From a virus, in the IMG/VR virus record IMGVR_UViG_3300042332_000310, positions 1 to 64,000 of that record: a DNA stretch of 64,000 nucleotides; one strand, given 5' to 3'. The notes beneath the pieces are model-generated. The model saw only the letters and a list, made by a program, of their open reading frames with translations, was not told where the DNA came from and did no database searches. Of the stretch, positions 21,553 to 28,560 are shown one piece after another. The stretch's first letter is position 1. Each line of letters begins with the position of its first letter. The position numbers and the translations under genes are program-made.

Positions 21553-22802
21553 TATAAGTTAAATTTAGTCCCTATTAGAAGCCCAATCATATTGACAGGG
21601 TACATGTATTTTACGTTAGTGCTGAGCCTAAAACGCTTAGATATGGCTATATCAAATGATGAGCCTACAATATAGGTCATTTGGCTAGTAGCCGCAAAGT
21701 CCTTTGACTTGCTAGAGTAAGATAAAGGGTTAGACATTATAAATAACTCAGGGGTAATGCCTAGTCTTTTGCTGTAGGTAATAGGCTTCATACCAAACAG
21801 CACTATAGAAGATGCCCAGAACTGCTGTTTCACGCTCTCAAATGGAATAGATGTATTGATAAGGCTTAAGGCATAACCATAGACATATGACTTATGCGTC
21901 ATTACATATGAATTTCCTATAATATGTAGTAAATCTCCTGCATTATAAGCTAGCGTATATGACATTGTAGAAATACCACATAATTTACCATCCTGTATGT
22001 TCATTTTAGAATACCTCGTAGATAGGGCAAATTGCCTTAAATTTGAGAAGATTGTAAGCGTTGAGCCATAAGATACGTCTCCTGCCATAGATGCCCTAGA
22101 AACGCCTAAATTTGCCATTAAATTAAACTCACCTTGAATCTGTTGAACCGCACTCATATCAGACGAAAAAATCAATGGCGTTTGGCCTGCTTTTGCGGAA
22201 GACTTTTTCTTTTCTTCCTTTTTTTCTTCTTTTTTCTCTTCCTTTTTCTCCTCGGATTTTTCTTCACTTTTGCTTTCAGATTTGCTTTCAGAAGACTCAG
22301 AACTGCTTTCGCTAGAAGATGAGCTACTCTCGCTACTTGATGAAGATTCACTAGAGCTACTCTGACTACTTGACGAGCTAGATGAAGATGACGCTGCTGG
22401 AGCAGGTGGAGGTGGTGCGCTTGCTGCCGCAGATGACGCTGCTGATGATGCCGCTGAACTTGCTGCACTTGATGCTGCCGCACTAGCTGTAGAAGCGATT
22501 GTATTAGCTACTGTCTGCTGTGTTAACTGTTGTGCTAATTGAGCAACAGGGCATGGCGCTGAATACTCTGCATATACTTGATTTACCCAAGTCATTAAAG
22601 CTCCTGACTTTACATCTTGAGCTGTTATGTATTTAGACTTGCCCATAAACGTAAGCGTAGTGCCTTGTAGTGGAACTATAAATACAGTTACACTCTTACT
22701 GCATGGGTCTACGAATGTACTCGTAAGTATCTGAGAGTATGAAAATAAAGGTAGTAATACTACTACCAATAGAGATAAAATAAACTTATTTAGGGAATAC
22801 AT
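21552..22802 (-). CDS. Exported low-complexity protein with outer-membrane-like C-terminal domain
   Basis: 416 aa from ATG 22802 (13 residues shorter than the longest frame), so the protein begins with the signal peptide MYSLNKFILSLLVVVLLPLF and a cleavage site after SYSQ. An N-terminal domain of about 90 residues has two Cys. A 120-residue low-complexity part follows: Ala/Ser repeats (SSAA), a Pro patch, poly-Ser with Glu, then Lys/Glu repeats (EKKEEKKEEKK). The last 190 residues are beta-rich with alternating hydrophobics and end in Leu-type strands, like an outer-membrane or PorV-type barrel. It overlaps the CsgG-like gene by 17 nt. Function unknown. Confidence 0.65.
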   Translation of the reverse strand: MYSLNKFILSLLVVVLLPLFSYSQILTSTFVDPCSKSVTVFIVPLQGTTLTFMGKSKYITAQDVKSGALMTWVNQVYAEYSAPCPVAQLAQQLTQQTVANTIASTASAAASSAASSAASSAASSAAASAPPPPAPAASSSSSSSSSQSSSSESSSSSESSSSSSESSSESSESKSESKSEEKSEEKKEEKKEEKKEEKKKSSAKAGQTPLIFSSDMSAVQQIQGEFNLMANLGVSRASMAGDVSYGSTLTIFSNLRQFALSTRYSKMNIQDGKLCGISTMSYTLAYNAGDLLHIIGNSYVMTHKSYVYGYALSLINTSIPFESVKQQFWASSIVLFGMKPITYSKRLGITPELFIMSNPLSYSSKSKDFAATSQMTYIVGSSFDIAISKRFRLSTNVKYMYPVNMIGLLIGTKFNL

Positions 22803-23502
22803 TCTTTTTAACCATTCTTGATAGGATGCGAGCACACGCAATATCTAGTGCTTTCTTTGTGGCTGTTCCTATGGTTGATTGGTTAAACTTAACTTCTGAC
22901 AAATTCTCGTCATTAAGTAAGCTTGCTTCACGTGTAGTCTTTGCTTCTCCAAGACCAGACGCTGCTATAATTTCTCCTGTCTCTGCATTCGTAAATCGTA
23001 CTTGTAATCCTATTCTTGTTACAACAGTTTCCTTGATACCATCCTTTACTCTAATCTCCTCATCTTCTGAAATAGAATAATCGTAGCATTCAATCTCTAC
23101 GAAGTAGTGGGCTAGTCTAATCTTTCCTCGTCCATCCAGCTTATCTTGAGAAATTCCTGACTGCGAGGCTTGAAACTGTTTGACCATACGGTTTTTAATT
23201 TCCGTCTTGTCTTCTGTAAAGGTAAAACGATTGAGATTTTCAAGGTACTCAAGGGTGATGTTTGCAACACCCAAACCGACACGCTTTTCTTTAAGCTCTG
23301 GATACTGTTCATACATTTCATCTGATATTCCGCATTTTAAGATTTGAATTGGTATAGTCGGGCCATCATAATCCATGTATTGACTAATGTCAATTTTAGT
23401 CTCAAAGCTAGCCTTGAAGTTCTCTGTCTTAGTTGTCGCTACCTGTGAAATACCACTAACAGATAGCAACAACAATACAATAATATGAGTCAGTTTTTGC
23501 AT
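22786..23502 (-). CDS. CsgG-like secreted protein
   Basis: 238 aa with the signal peptide MQKLTHIIVLLLLSVSGIS. The mature part follows the CsgG/curli secretion channel pattern: RVGLGVANITLEYL, LNRFTFTEDKTEI, a RLAHYFVEIECYDY strand, VVTRIGLQVRFTNAETGEII, then TATKKALDIACARILSRMV at the end. CsgG-family proteins form lipoprotein pores in the outer membrane; here no lipobox Cys is seen, so it may be periplasmic or unlipidated. It is co-transcribed with other exported proteins of the cluster. Confidence 0.65.
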   Translation of the reverse strand: MQKLTHIIVLLLLSVSGISQVATTKTENFKASFETKIDISQYMDYDGPTIPIQILKCGISDEMYEQYPELKEKRVGLGVANITLEYLENLNRFTFTEDKTEIKNRMVKQFQASQSGISQDKLDGRGKIRLAHYFVEIECYDYSISEDEEIRVKDGIKETVVTRIGLQVRFTNAETGEIIAASGLGEAKTTREASLLNDENLSEVKFNQSTIGTATKKALDIACARILSRMVKKNVFPK

Positions 23503-23518
23503 TTTTTGACTTATGTTT

Positions 23519-24082
23519 TTATTTATCTTTCAAAAGTCCGCATTTTTGACACTCAAGTTCTCCGTCTCCGTCAGAATCTCCCCAAACATGCTCACATTGT
23601 CTGTGCGCTTGATATTCAAATTCTAACTTCTCCATTTCTTGCTCATGCTCTTGTTGGTCTCTCTTAAGTTCAAAGTTTTGTCTGTTCTCTGTAACAGCTA
23701 AATCTCTAGCAGCCTCAGCACCTTTGATAAACGCATCAGGAATAATCGGTGTTGGAACTTTGTTTGTTTCCTTCATGTCGTTAGTATGAGATAGCGTTAC
23801 ACCATCTTCTTCATCCATTTTTTGTACCAACATCTTATCCTTGTCTGCATCAGAATAGTAGTAGTCTATAATCTTACCATAGCTACCTATAAATGCACCT
23901 AGTAATAATAATAACAGCTCCTTCCACTCAGCACCCATTGCTGTACCTGTAGCGATTGCTGCAAATATTCCTAATAAGATTAATACAAATAGTCCTAATA
24001 CGATGGCTGTTACATACCATCTTTTATCCATTAAACTAGTTAAAAGGTCTTTAAAACCTGATTGCTGTTGAGGCTTGTCCAT
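23519..24082 (-). CDS. Two-span membrane protein with coiled coil and zinc ribbon
   Basis: 187 aa. Two hydrophobic helices (about 23-46 and 54-70), an Asp/Lys-rich linker, a long charged helix (residues 120-160) and a C-terminal zinc-binding tip with CEHVWGDSDGDGELECQKCG. The membrane part resembles holin-type phage membrane proteins; a second holin or an anchor for a cytosolic complex is possible. The start overlaps the 47-aa micro-gene by about 43 nt. Confidence 0.6.
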   Translation of the reverse strand: MDKPQQQSGFKDLLTSLMDKRWYVTAIVLGLFVLILLGIFAAIATGTAMGAEWKELLLLLLGAFIGSYGKIIDYYYSDADKDKMLVQKMDEEDGVTLSHTNDMKETNKVPTPIIPDAFIKGAEAARDLAVTENRQNFELKRDQQEHEQEMEKLEFEYQAHRQCEHVWGDSDGDGELECQKCGLLKDK

Positions 24083-24183
24083 ACGTTATAAATTGTTTCT
24101 TGATTACTATTAATTAATTGAGCTGTTTTTTTGCCTGAACGTATACTACGTTTTGCTCTAGGCTTTTTTGCTTTATTTGCCAT
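24040..24183 (-). CDS. 47-aa basic micro-protein
   Basis: Starts MANKAKKPRAKRSIRSGKKT. Its ATG overlaps the stop of the preceding gene as TAATG (24181-24185), which strongly suggests coupled translation, and it overlaps the next gene by 43 nt in another frame. Nucleic-acid or membrane-surface binding is likely from its charge only. Confidence 0.5.
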   Translation of the reverse strand: MANKAKKPRAKRSIRSGKKTAQLINSNQETIYNVWTSLNSNQVLKTF

Positions 24184-24488
24184 TACCAAGCTGCTGGTTT
24201 TTCTTTGAACTCATCCGCTTCTTTTTTAGGCTTAGCTGGTTGAGGTTTTGCTGCTACTTCTTTCTCTTTGATAATCACAGTTTTACCACCACCTGCCGCT
24301 TGTTGTTGCGTTTGGTTGTTTTGTATATTAATTACTGGAGCTGCTTGTTGAACAGGTGTTTCTTTTTCATCTCCTCCTGTTAACTTAGTAGTTATCCATC
24401 CACCTACACCTAAAGTAATTGTGCTAACGAATCCTATGATTACATTTTTCATAGAACTACCAGTTGATTGTTCTTGTTCTTCTGACAT
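24183..24488 (-). CDS. Single-span membrane protein with Gln/Pro-rich tail
   Basis: 101 aa. One hydrophobic segment (NVIIGFVSTITLGVGGWITT) and a long low-complexity tail rich in Gln, Pro, Ala, Lys and Glu. It sits between the lipoprotein and the coiled-coil membrane protein. No family recognised. Confidence 0.55.
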   Translation of the reverse strand: MSEEQEQSTGSSMKNVIIGFVSTITLGVGGWITTKLTGGDEKETPVQQAAPVINIQNNQTQQQAAGGGKTVIIKEKEVAAKPQPAKPKKEADEFKEKPAAW

Positions 24489-24494
24489 ATTATA

Positions 24495-24845
24495 TTATTT
24501 TATAATTATTGGGGTTCTAGTTTCCTGACCATTTATATTCATCAAAATTAAGTCATAAGTACCACTCTGCAAACCAGACAGATTCTCTTCCTTAATTAAA
24601 AAGCCATCTACAGAAGATAGCCCATAAGATTTATAGACTTTGCCTGACATATCCTTAATTGTTACATTGTACTTTGCAGAAGGCTGTAAGTTAAAACTCA
24701 TAGTAATAGGGCCAGTTGTTGGCGTTGGAGCTACATTTACATACCCTTGCTTGTCAGGCTTTGCAGCTTGTGGAGCAGGATAATACTCTATTTTCTTACA
24801 TGCAGATATCGCAACGACACAGAAAAGGATTATAATTTTTTTCAT
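24495..24845 (-). CDS. Lipoprotein with a type IX sorting-like C-terminal domain
   Basis: 116 aa. Lipoprotein signal MKKIIILFCVVAISACKK with Cys16 as the probable lipidation site. The rest matches the C-terminal sorting domain of Bacteroidota type IX secretion substrates in order: APTPTTGPITMSFNL, YNVTIKDMSGKVYKSYG, LSGLQSGTYDLILMNINGQ and a basic end (PIIIK). In normal substrates this domain sits at the end of large exported proteins; here it is almost the entire protein and is lipidated. It could occupy or jam the host secretion machinery, or be displayed on the surface. Function is inference; the resemblance is directly visible. Confidence 0.6.
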   Translation of the reverse strand: MKKIIILFCVVAISACKKIEYYPAPQAAKPDKQGYVNVAPTPTTGPITMSFNLQPSAKYNVTIKDMSGKVYKSYGLSSVDGFLIKEENLSGLQSGTYDLILMNINGQETRTPIIIK

Positions 24846-24846
24846 A

Positions 24847-26490
24847 TTATTTAAAGTTGTTTATACCGATTAAACGAATTAATGCTGTGTTTAGGCTTAT
24901 TCCTATTTGGTTTCCTTTATTATCAGACGCATCCATATTATCTGTTACACCTACATAAGTATTTATGTCAGTGCCTGCAGACTTAGCCTTAAATATAACC
25001 GTAAACGGTACAATAGTTCCTTTTATTGGCTCTTTTAATGTCTTGTCTATACCACCAAACTTAACATAGCCATCACCATTCGTAAAGAAGTTAAGCCAAG
25101 ATGGATTGGTATTAGCCTTAATTTCTTGCAACTGAAGTTTAGTTGCATCATAGGTAAACTCAAACTGTATACCGCATACAGATAATTCATTGGTATTTAC
25201 AGATATAGGTATAGATATATTATCTGATTCAACTACTGCGTTAGCTAAACTAACAGCGATGGCTTTCTTTTGTATTGGTGTATTCACTAGTGAAAATGAT
25301 TGAATTGTTCCGTCCCTAGCTACAACTTGTGAGCTATGGCTTCTGTTGATATCTCCTGCTATAAGGTAGTTTAATTCTAAGGCCTGATTGGCATTAGTAG
25401 TACGAAAATACACAAACTCTTGCGGAGTTAAAGTATCCTTGCTAAACTCATCCCTCTTATAAGTATACACCTTTGGGTCTATGTTATTGGTAGCAGCAAC
25501 TTGTGCAAGTACAAGGTAAGGGTCTGCAGCATCAAATGAGCCATTATAGTTCACATCAGCAGCCAACCAAGCAGCACCTGACTTTAAATTAGTCTTATTA
25601 AAAGTGCCATCTAAATTAACAGAACCAAACTCATTTAACGCAGCTGTCGCATCTGATACCGTAACAGCTGATTTAGTCGCATTTAAGAGGCTATCTATGA
25701 TAACTGATACTTTGTATGTCCTATTGGCTAAAAGCTCCGTAGAAGCCTTAAAAACGCCATTTACATCAGGAGTAAGCGTAACAGAATTTGTTGAGGCCGA
25801 GTCGGTAAACTTAATGCGAGTCTGAACAGCATTATTTTTATATATATTACCAGTAAGAAGAGTATTTGCATTAGCATCTAAAGTTATAAATGTGCTCTTA
25901 GGAAGAGGCATATAAGTATCAATATAAGTACCATCCGATTTCCAGCCCGACACGAAGTTCATATACAAACTATCATAAGCCGTTCCTGCTGGCACATTGT
26001 TTATCTTAAGACGTATCTTGATGTATTTCCCATCACGTAGATTGCTATTTGAAGTAACTGTAGTGTAGATTCTCTGGATAGCATTATTGCCATTTGGTGA
26101 ATATACATAGTTAGCATAATTGTAATTCTGTGAACCATTTTGTGTTGTGTTTTGAGCTGTTCTAATATATGTAAATCCTGGATGGAAGCTGTTTTGAATA
26201 CTCATTGTAGCACCTGTAGGCATAGCACTGCTATCGTCACTAAAGTTAGTTACGCTTAATATAGTATATGTTCTATAGTTATACTGAAAGTCAAAATATA
26301 GCGTTCTAGTAGAAGATGATTTCTCCTTATACATAACCACCATATCAACAGTATCCCCTTTAAGGATACTCGTATCTTTTATATTTCTAGTAATATTAGA
26401 CTTCTCTAGGTAAATTTCAGGAGTTTGAGCTGTTACATTTATACATAAAAACGTAACAAGACTAAGGATTAATTTTTTGAATAAGTTCAT
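24847..26490 (-). CDS. Secreted protein with dockerin-like and cohesin-like parts
   Basis: 547 aa from ATG 26490 (21 residues shorter than the longest frame), giving the signal peptide MNLFKKLILSLVTFLCINVTA. The first part is beta-rich (residues 25-200). Around residue 310 a calcium-loop segment ADVNYNGSFDAADPYLVLAQ fits one dockerin/EF-hand-like repeat, preceded by VSDATAALNEFG. The last 130 residues (ISIPISVNTNELSVCGIQFEF and FTYDATKLQLQEI) fit a cohesin-type beta sandwich. There is no sorting domain. It overlaps the preceding secreted-protein gene by 28 nt. Together this suggests an exported binding scaffold; the ligand is unknown. Confidence 0.6.
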   Translation of the reverse strand: MNLFKKLILSLVTFLCINVTAQTPEIYLEKSNITRNIKDTSILKGDTVDMVVMYKEKSSSTRTLYFDFQYNYRTYTILSVTNFSDDSSAMPTGATMSIQNSFHPGFTYIRTAQNTTQNGSQNYNYANYVYSPNGNNAIQRIYTTVTSNSNLRDGKYIKIRLKINNVPAGTAYDSLYMNFVSGWKSDGTYIDTYMPLPKSTFITLDANANTLLTGNIYKNNAVQTRIKFTDSASTNSVTLTPDVNGVFKASTELLANRTYKVSVIIDSLLNATKSAVTVSDATAALNEFGSVNLDGTFNKTNLKSGAAWLAADVNYNGSFDAADPYLVLAQVAATNNIDPKVYTYKRDEFSKDTLTPQEFVYFRTTNANQALELNYLIAGDINRSHSSQVVARDGTIQSFSLVNTPIQKKAIAVSLANAVVESDNISIPISVNTNELSVCGIQFEFTYDATKLQLQEIKANTNPSWLNFFTNGDGYVKFGGIDKTLKEPIKGTIVPFTVIFKAKSAGTDINTYVGVTDNMDASDNKGNQIGISLNTALIRLIGINNFK

Positions 26491-26959
26491 AGCATGCTTT
26501 TTTAATTGCTGTGCTAAGGTTCTGTTGGTTAAACTTACCGTCTGTGCCGACAAGTATCGTTGAAGTTGACACCTCGGATGCGCTACCTTCTACCAGGATT
26601 GGCTTGGACTTTTTACCATCCTTATCCATATAACCCTTGATTCTAATAACGACATCGGTGTTGTCTTTATGGAATACTGATAGGTTGCTTTTAGTCTTCA
26701 GCACATCCATATAAATCAACTCCGCAAAGATAATGTTTTTGGATGATGGGTTCAAAGCGTATCCTTTCTCTTGTAACAACTCCTCTATAATATTCTTTAC
26801 ACCAAACTCTATTTTTCTGTTGCCAGCTAAATCGCCTAGCTTAATGCTGTTCTGAACAGATATAGATATATCTTGGGCTGTAACGCTTGATACAAATAGC
26901 AAAGCCCCCATTAGGAGGCCAAGCTTATATTTACTTACACAATGAGAACTAATTTTCAT
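26462..26959 (-). CDS. Secreted protein, distantly CsgG-like
   Basis: 165 aa with a signal peptide (KLGLLMGALLFVSSVTAQ). It contains FAELIYMDVL, TDVVIRIKGYMDKDGKK and the end FNQQNLSTAIKKACYELIQK, which parallels FNQSTIGTATKKALDIACAR of the CsgG-like protein at 22786-23502. The two are probably distant paralogues or partners. It starts inside the end of the upstream gene (11-nt overlap). Confidence 0.55.
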   Translation of the reverse strand: MKISSHCVSKYKLGLLMGALLFVSSVTAQDISISVQNSIKLGDLAGNRKIEFGVKNIIEELLQEKGYALNPSSKNIIFAELIYMDVLKTKSNLSVFHKDNTDVVIRIKGYMDKDGKKSKPILVEGSASEVSTSTILVGTDGKFNQQNLSTAIKKACYELIQKINP

Positions 26960-27386
26960 CTACCAAAGGTACAATAGTAGCTTCAATTTTTTCTTTACCT
27001 AATACCTTCTCAAGTAATACTGGGAAGTAGTCGTCTGTTTCAATATTGAATAACTCAGCTACATCTAACTTAGGTACTTCAATATTCTTCTCAATAGCTT
27101 CTAACTCTTGAATTTTCTTGATTAACTCTTCTTGATTCTCAGGAGCAACAACATAAGATTCACCTTCTTGCTTACCTAATTCCTTAAAGATTTCTAATCT
27201 AGCTTCTTCATAAGATTTAACTTCTTCAGCTACAGCCTTATTCAATTCATTGTTTAATAAGTACTTAGCACGGATACTTAACTTGTGAGATAGTACACCC
27301 TTGCTTCTTTCGCCTGTTTCTCTGTTTAATAATCGTCCGTTTAATTCTTCAAATAAAACTACGATTTCTCCTAATGTTAACTTCAT
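26949..27386 (-). CDS. Helical protein, 145 aa
   Basis: Long charged helices (RAKYLLNNELNKAVAEEVKS), no Cys, probably coiled coil. Unknown function; joined by overlap to the exported-protein cluster and separated by 1 nt from the Cys-rich gene upstream. Confidence 0.55.
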   Translation of the reverse strand: MKLTLGEIVVLFEELNGRLLNRETGERSKGVLSHKLSIRAKYLLNNELNKAVAEEVKSYEEARLEIFKELGKQEGESYVVAPENQEELIKKIQELEAIEKNIEVPKLDVAELFNIETDDYFPVLLEKVLGKEKIEATIVPLVDEN

Positions 27387-27387
27387 A

Positions 27388-27663
27388 TTATTGGTTTGGT
27401 GTTAAAAATTTTTCATCTACTTCCGCCCATTTGCCTGCTGGACAAGCTCCTTTTACTGGAGAGAATACCTTTGCCTTCAAAGCACAACCGCATAGTCCAC
27501 AATGGATAACAGGGTCTGTCTTCTTGTGTTCGCATCCGTTACAAATCTGTATTCTTTCTGTAGCTAGTTCTGCTTGTTCATCTGTAGGGTTAAACATTAT
27601 ACCCCATGCAGAGAATATCTCTTTTACTTTTGCCATAGCCTTAAAGGCATCACTTAAATTCAT
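27388..27663 (-). CDS. Cys-rich metal-binding protein, 91 aa
   Basis: RIQICNGCEHK, HCGLCGCALKAKVFSP and ACPAGKW form the pattern C-x2-C...C-x2-CGC-x3-K...CP-x-GKW, which I recognise from a small phage and bacterial family without known function; it should bind zinc or iron. It has its own -7 element 22 nt upstream. Confidence 0.65.
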   Translation of the reverse strand: MNLSDAFKAMAKVKEIFSAWGIMFNPTDEQAELATERIQICNGCEHKKTDPVIHCGLCGCALKAKVFSPVKGACPAGKWAEVDEKFLTPNQ

Positions 27664-27685
27664 GTGGTTTTACTTTGTGGTTAGG

Positions 27686-27693
27686 CAAATATA
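27686..27693 (-). promoter_or_regulatory. -7 promoter element TATATTTG
   Basis: Exact match followed by C, 22 nt before the ATG at 27663. This probably gives the exported-protein cluster a transcript separate from the tail fibres. Confidence 0.5.
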
Positions 27694-27700
27694 AGAAATA

Positions 27701-28183
27701 TTAGCAATCAACTATGTTCTCAGCACCGAATAATGTAACTAATTTTTCCTTAAGCTTACCATAAGCAAAAGCAAATATTGTGCCATCTTCTAAAGCGCTT
27801 AAATCAGGAACTGTTTTTGTATATTCTTCTTCCACATCTTGCATTTCCCAAGTAGAACTTGCAGGAGTTATAACCTCTCCCTCTGAATCTAAAACAGCAT
27901 CTGTTACTACTTCTACATTTCTTTGTACTGTTCTTGTAGCCTCTACTTCTTTAGTCATAGCAACCCATAGGTTATCACCTATTTGTTGATTACGAGCTTG
28001 TCCGCCACTTAGTGGCATAGGGGACATACCGCTGTTAGTTACTGAGTCAGCCTGAGATTGAAATAATTCAACTCTAAAGCTAGCGCTACCGTACTTAGAT
28101 ACTTGATAGTCTGCGATTCTTACGTAAGCCTCAGATGTGATACCTTTATCTGTACCAATCTGTGTTGTGATTTTTAAAGCCAT
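27701..28183 (-). CDS. Unknown late protein, 160 aa
   Basis: Beta-rich N-terminus (YVRIADYQVSKYGSASFRVE), then a segment describing no known motif. Position after the tail fibres suggests a structural or fibre-assembly protein. Confidence 0.55.
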   Translation of the reverse strand: MALKITTQIGTDKGITSEAYVRIADYQVSKYGSASFRVELFQSQADSVTNSGMSPMPLSGGQARNQQIGDNLWVAMTKEVEATRTVQRNVEVVTDAVLDSEGEVITPASSTWEMQDVEEEYTKTVPDLSALEDGTIFAFAYGKLKEKLVTLFGAENIVDC

Positions 28184-28202
28184 TATTTATTGTTTTTAGT
28201 TG

Positions 28203-28559
28203 TTATGATTGAGGTGGCTCATCTTTAGTTAAAAAAGGAGCATTTGTGTATACAAAGTTATCTGATTTCTTTTTAAAGGCAAGCATTCCATCTAGTCTGC
28301 TATTAATAAAGTCTTGATTTAATAAAGACTCTAGCCATCCAGAAACTATCTCTGTTGTAAGCTCATTGATTGGAGAAAAGTTAGCTGGGTTAGGAGGAGG
28401 TAATTTAGCTTCACCTATAAAGTCTGCCTCATATTTTTTACCATCAACTTCTTCCACCACTCTTTTAATATAGTGTACTTTATATACAATATTCTCCATC
28501 CCATCCTTGTTAGGCATGATTGCAGAATCAATAATCCTCCATGTGTATGTTTTGCTCAT
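28203..28559 (-). CDS. Small phage protein next to the S74 fibre, 118 aa
   Basis: TWRIIDSAIMPNKDGMENIV, FSPINELTTEIVSGWLESLL and a proline-rich end fit a small conserved phage protein type (W-x-I...FxPxxELTxExVxxW) that I recall near tail genes, without known function. Confidence 0.6.
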   Translation of the reverse strand: MSKTYTWRIIDSAIMPNKDGMENIVYKVHYIKRVVEEVDGKKYEADFIGEAKLPPPNPANFSPINELTTEIVSGWLESLLNQDFINSRLDGMLAFKKKSDNFVYTNAPFLTKDEPPQS

Positions 28560-28560
28560 A

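Noticed and set aside
22172-22483. 103-aa His/Gln/Lys-rich frame
   Set aside because: Out-of-frame reading of the Ser/Ala/Lys-Glu low-complexity region.
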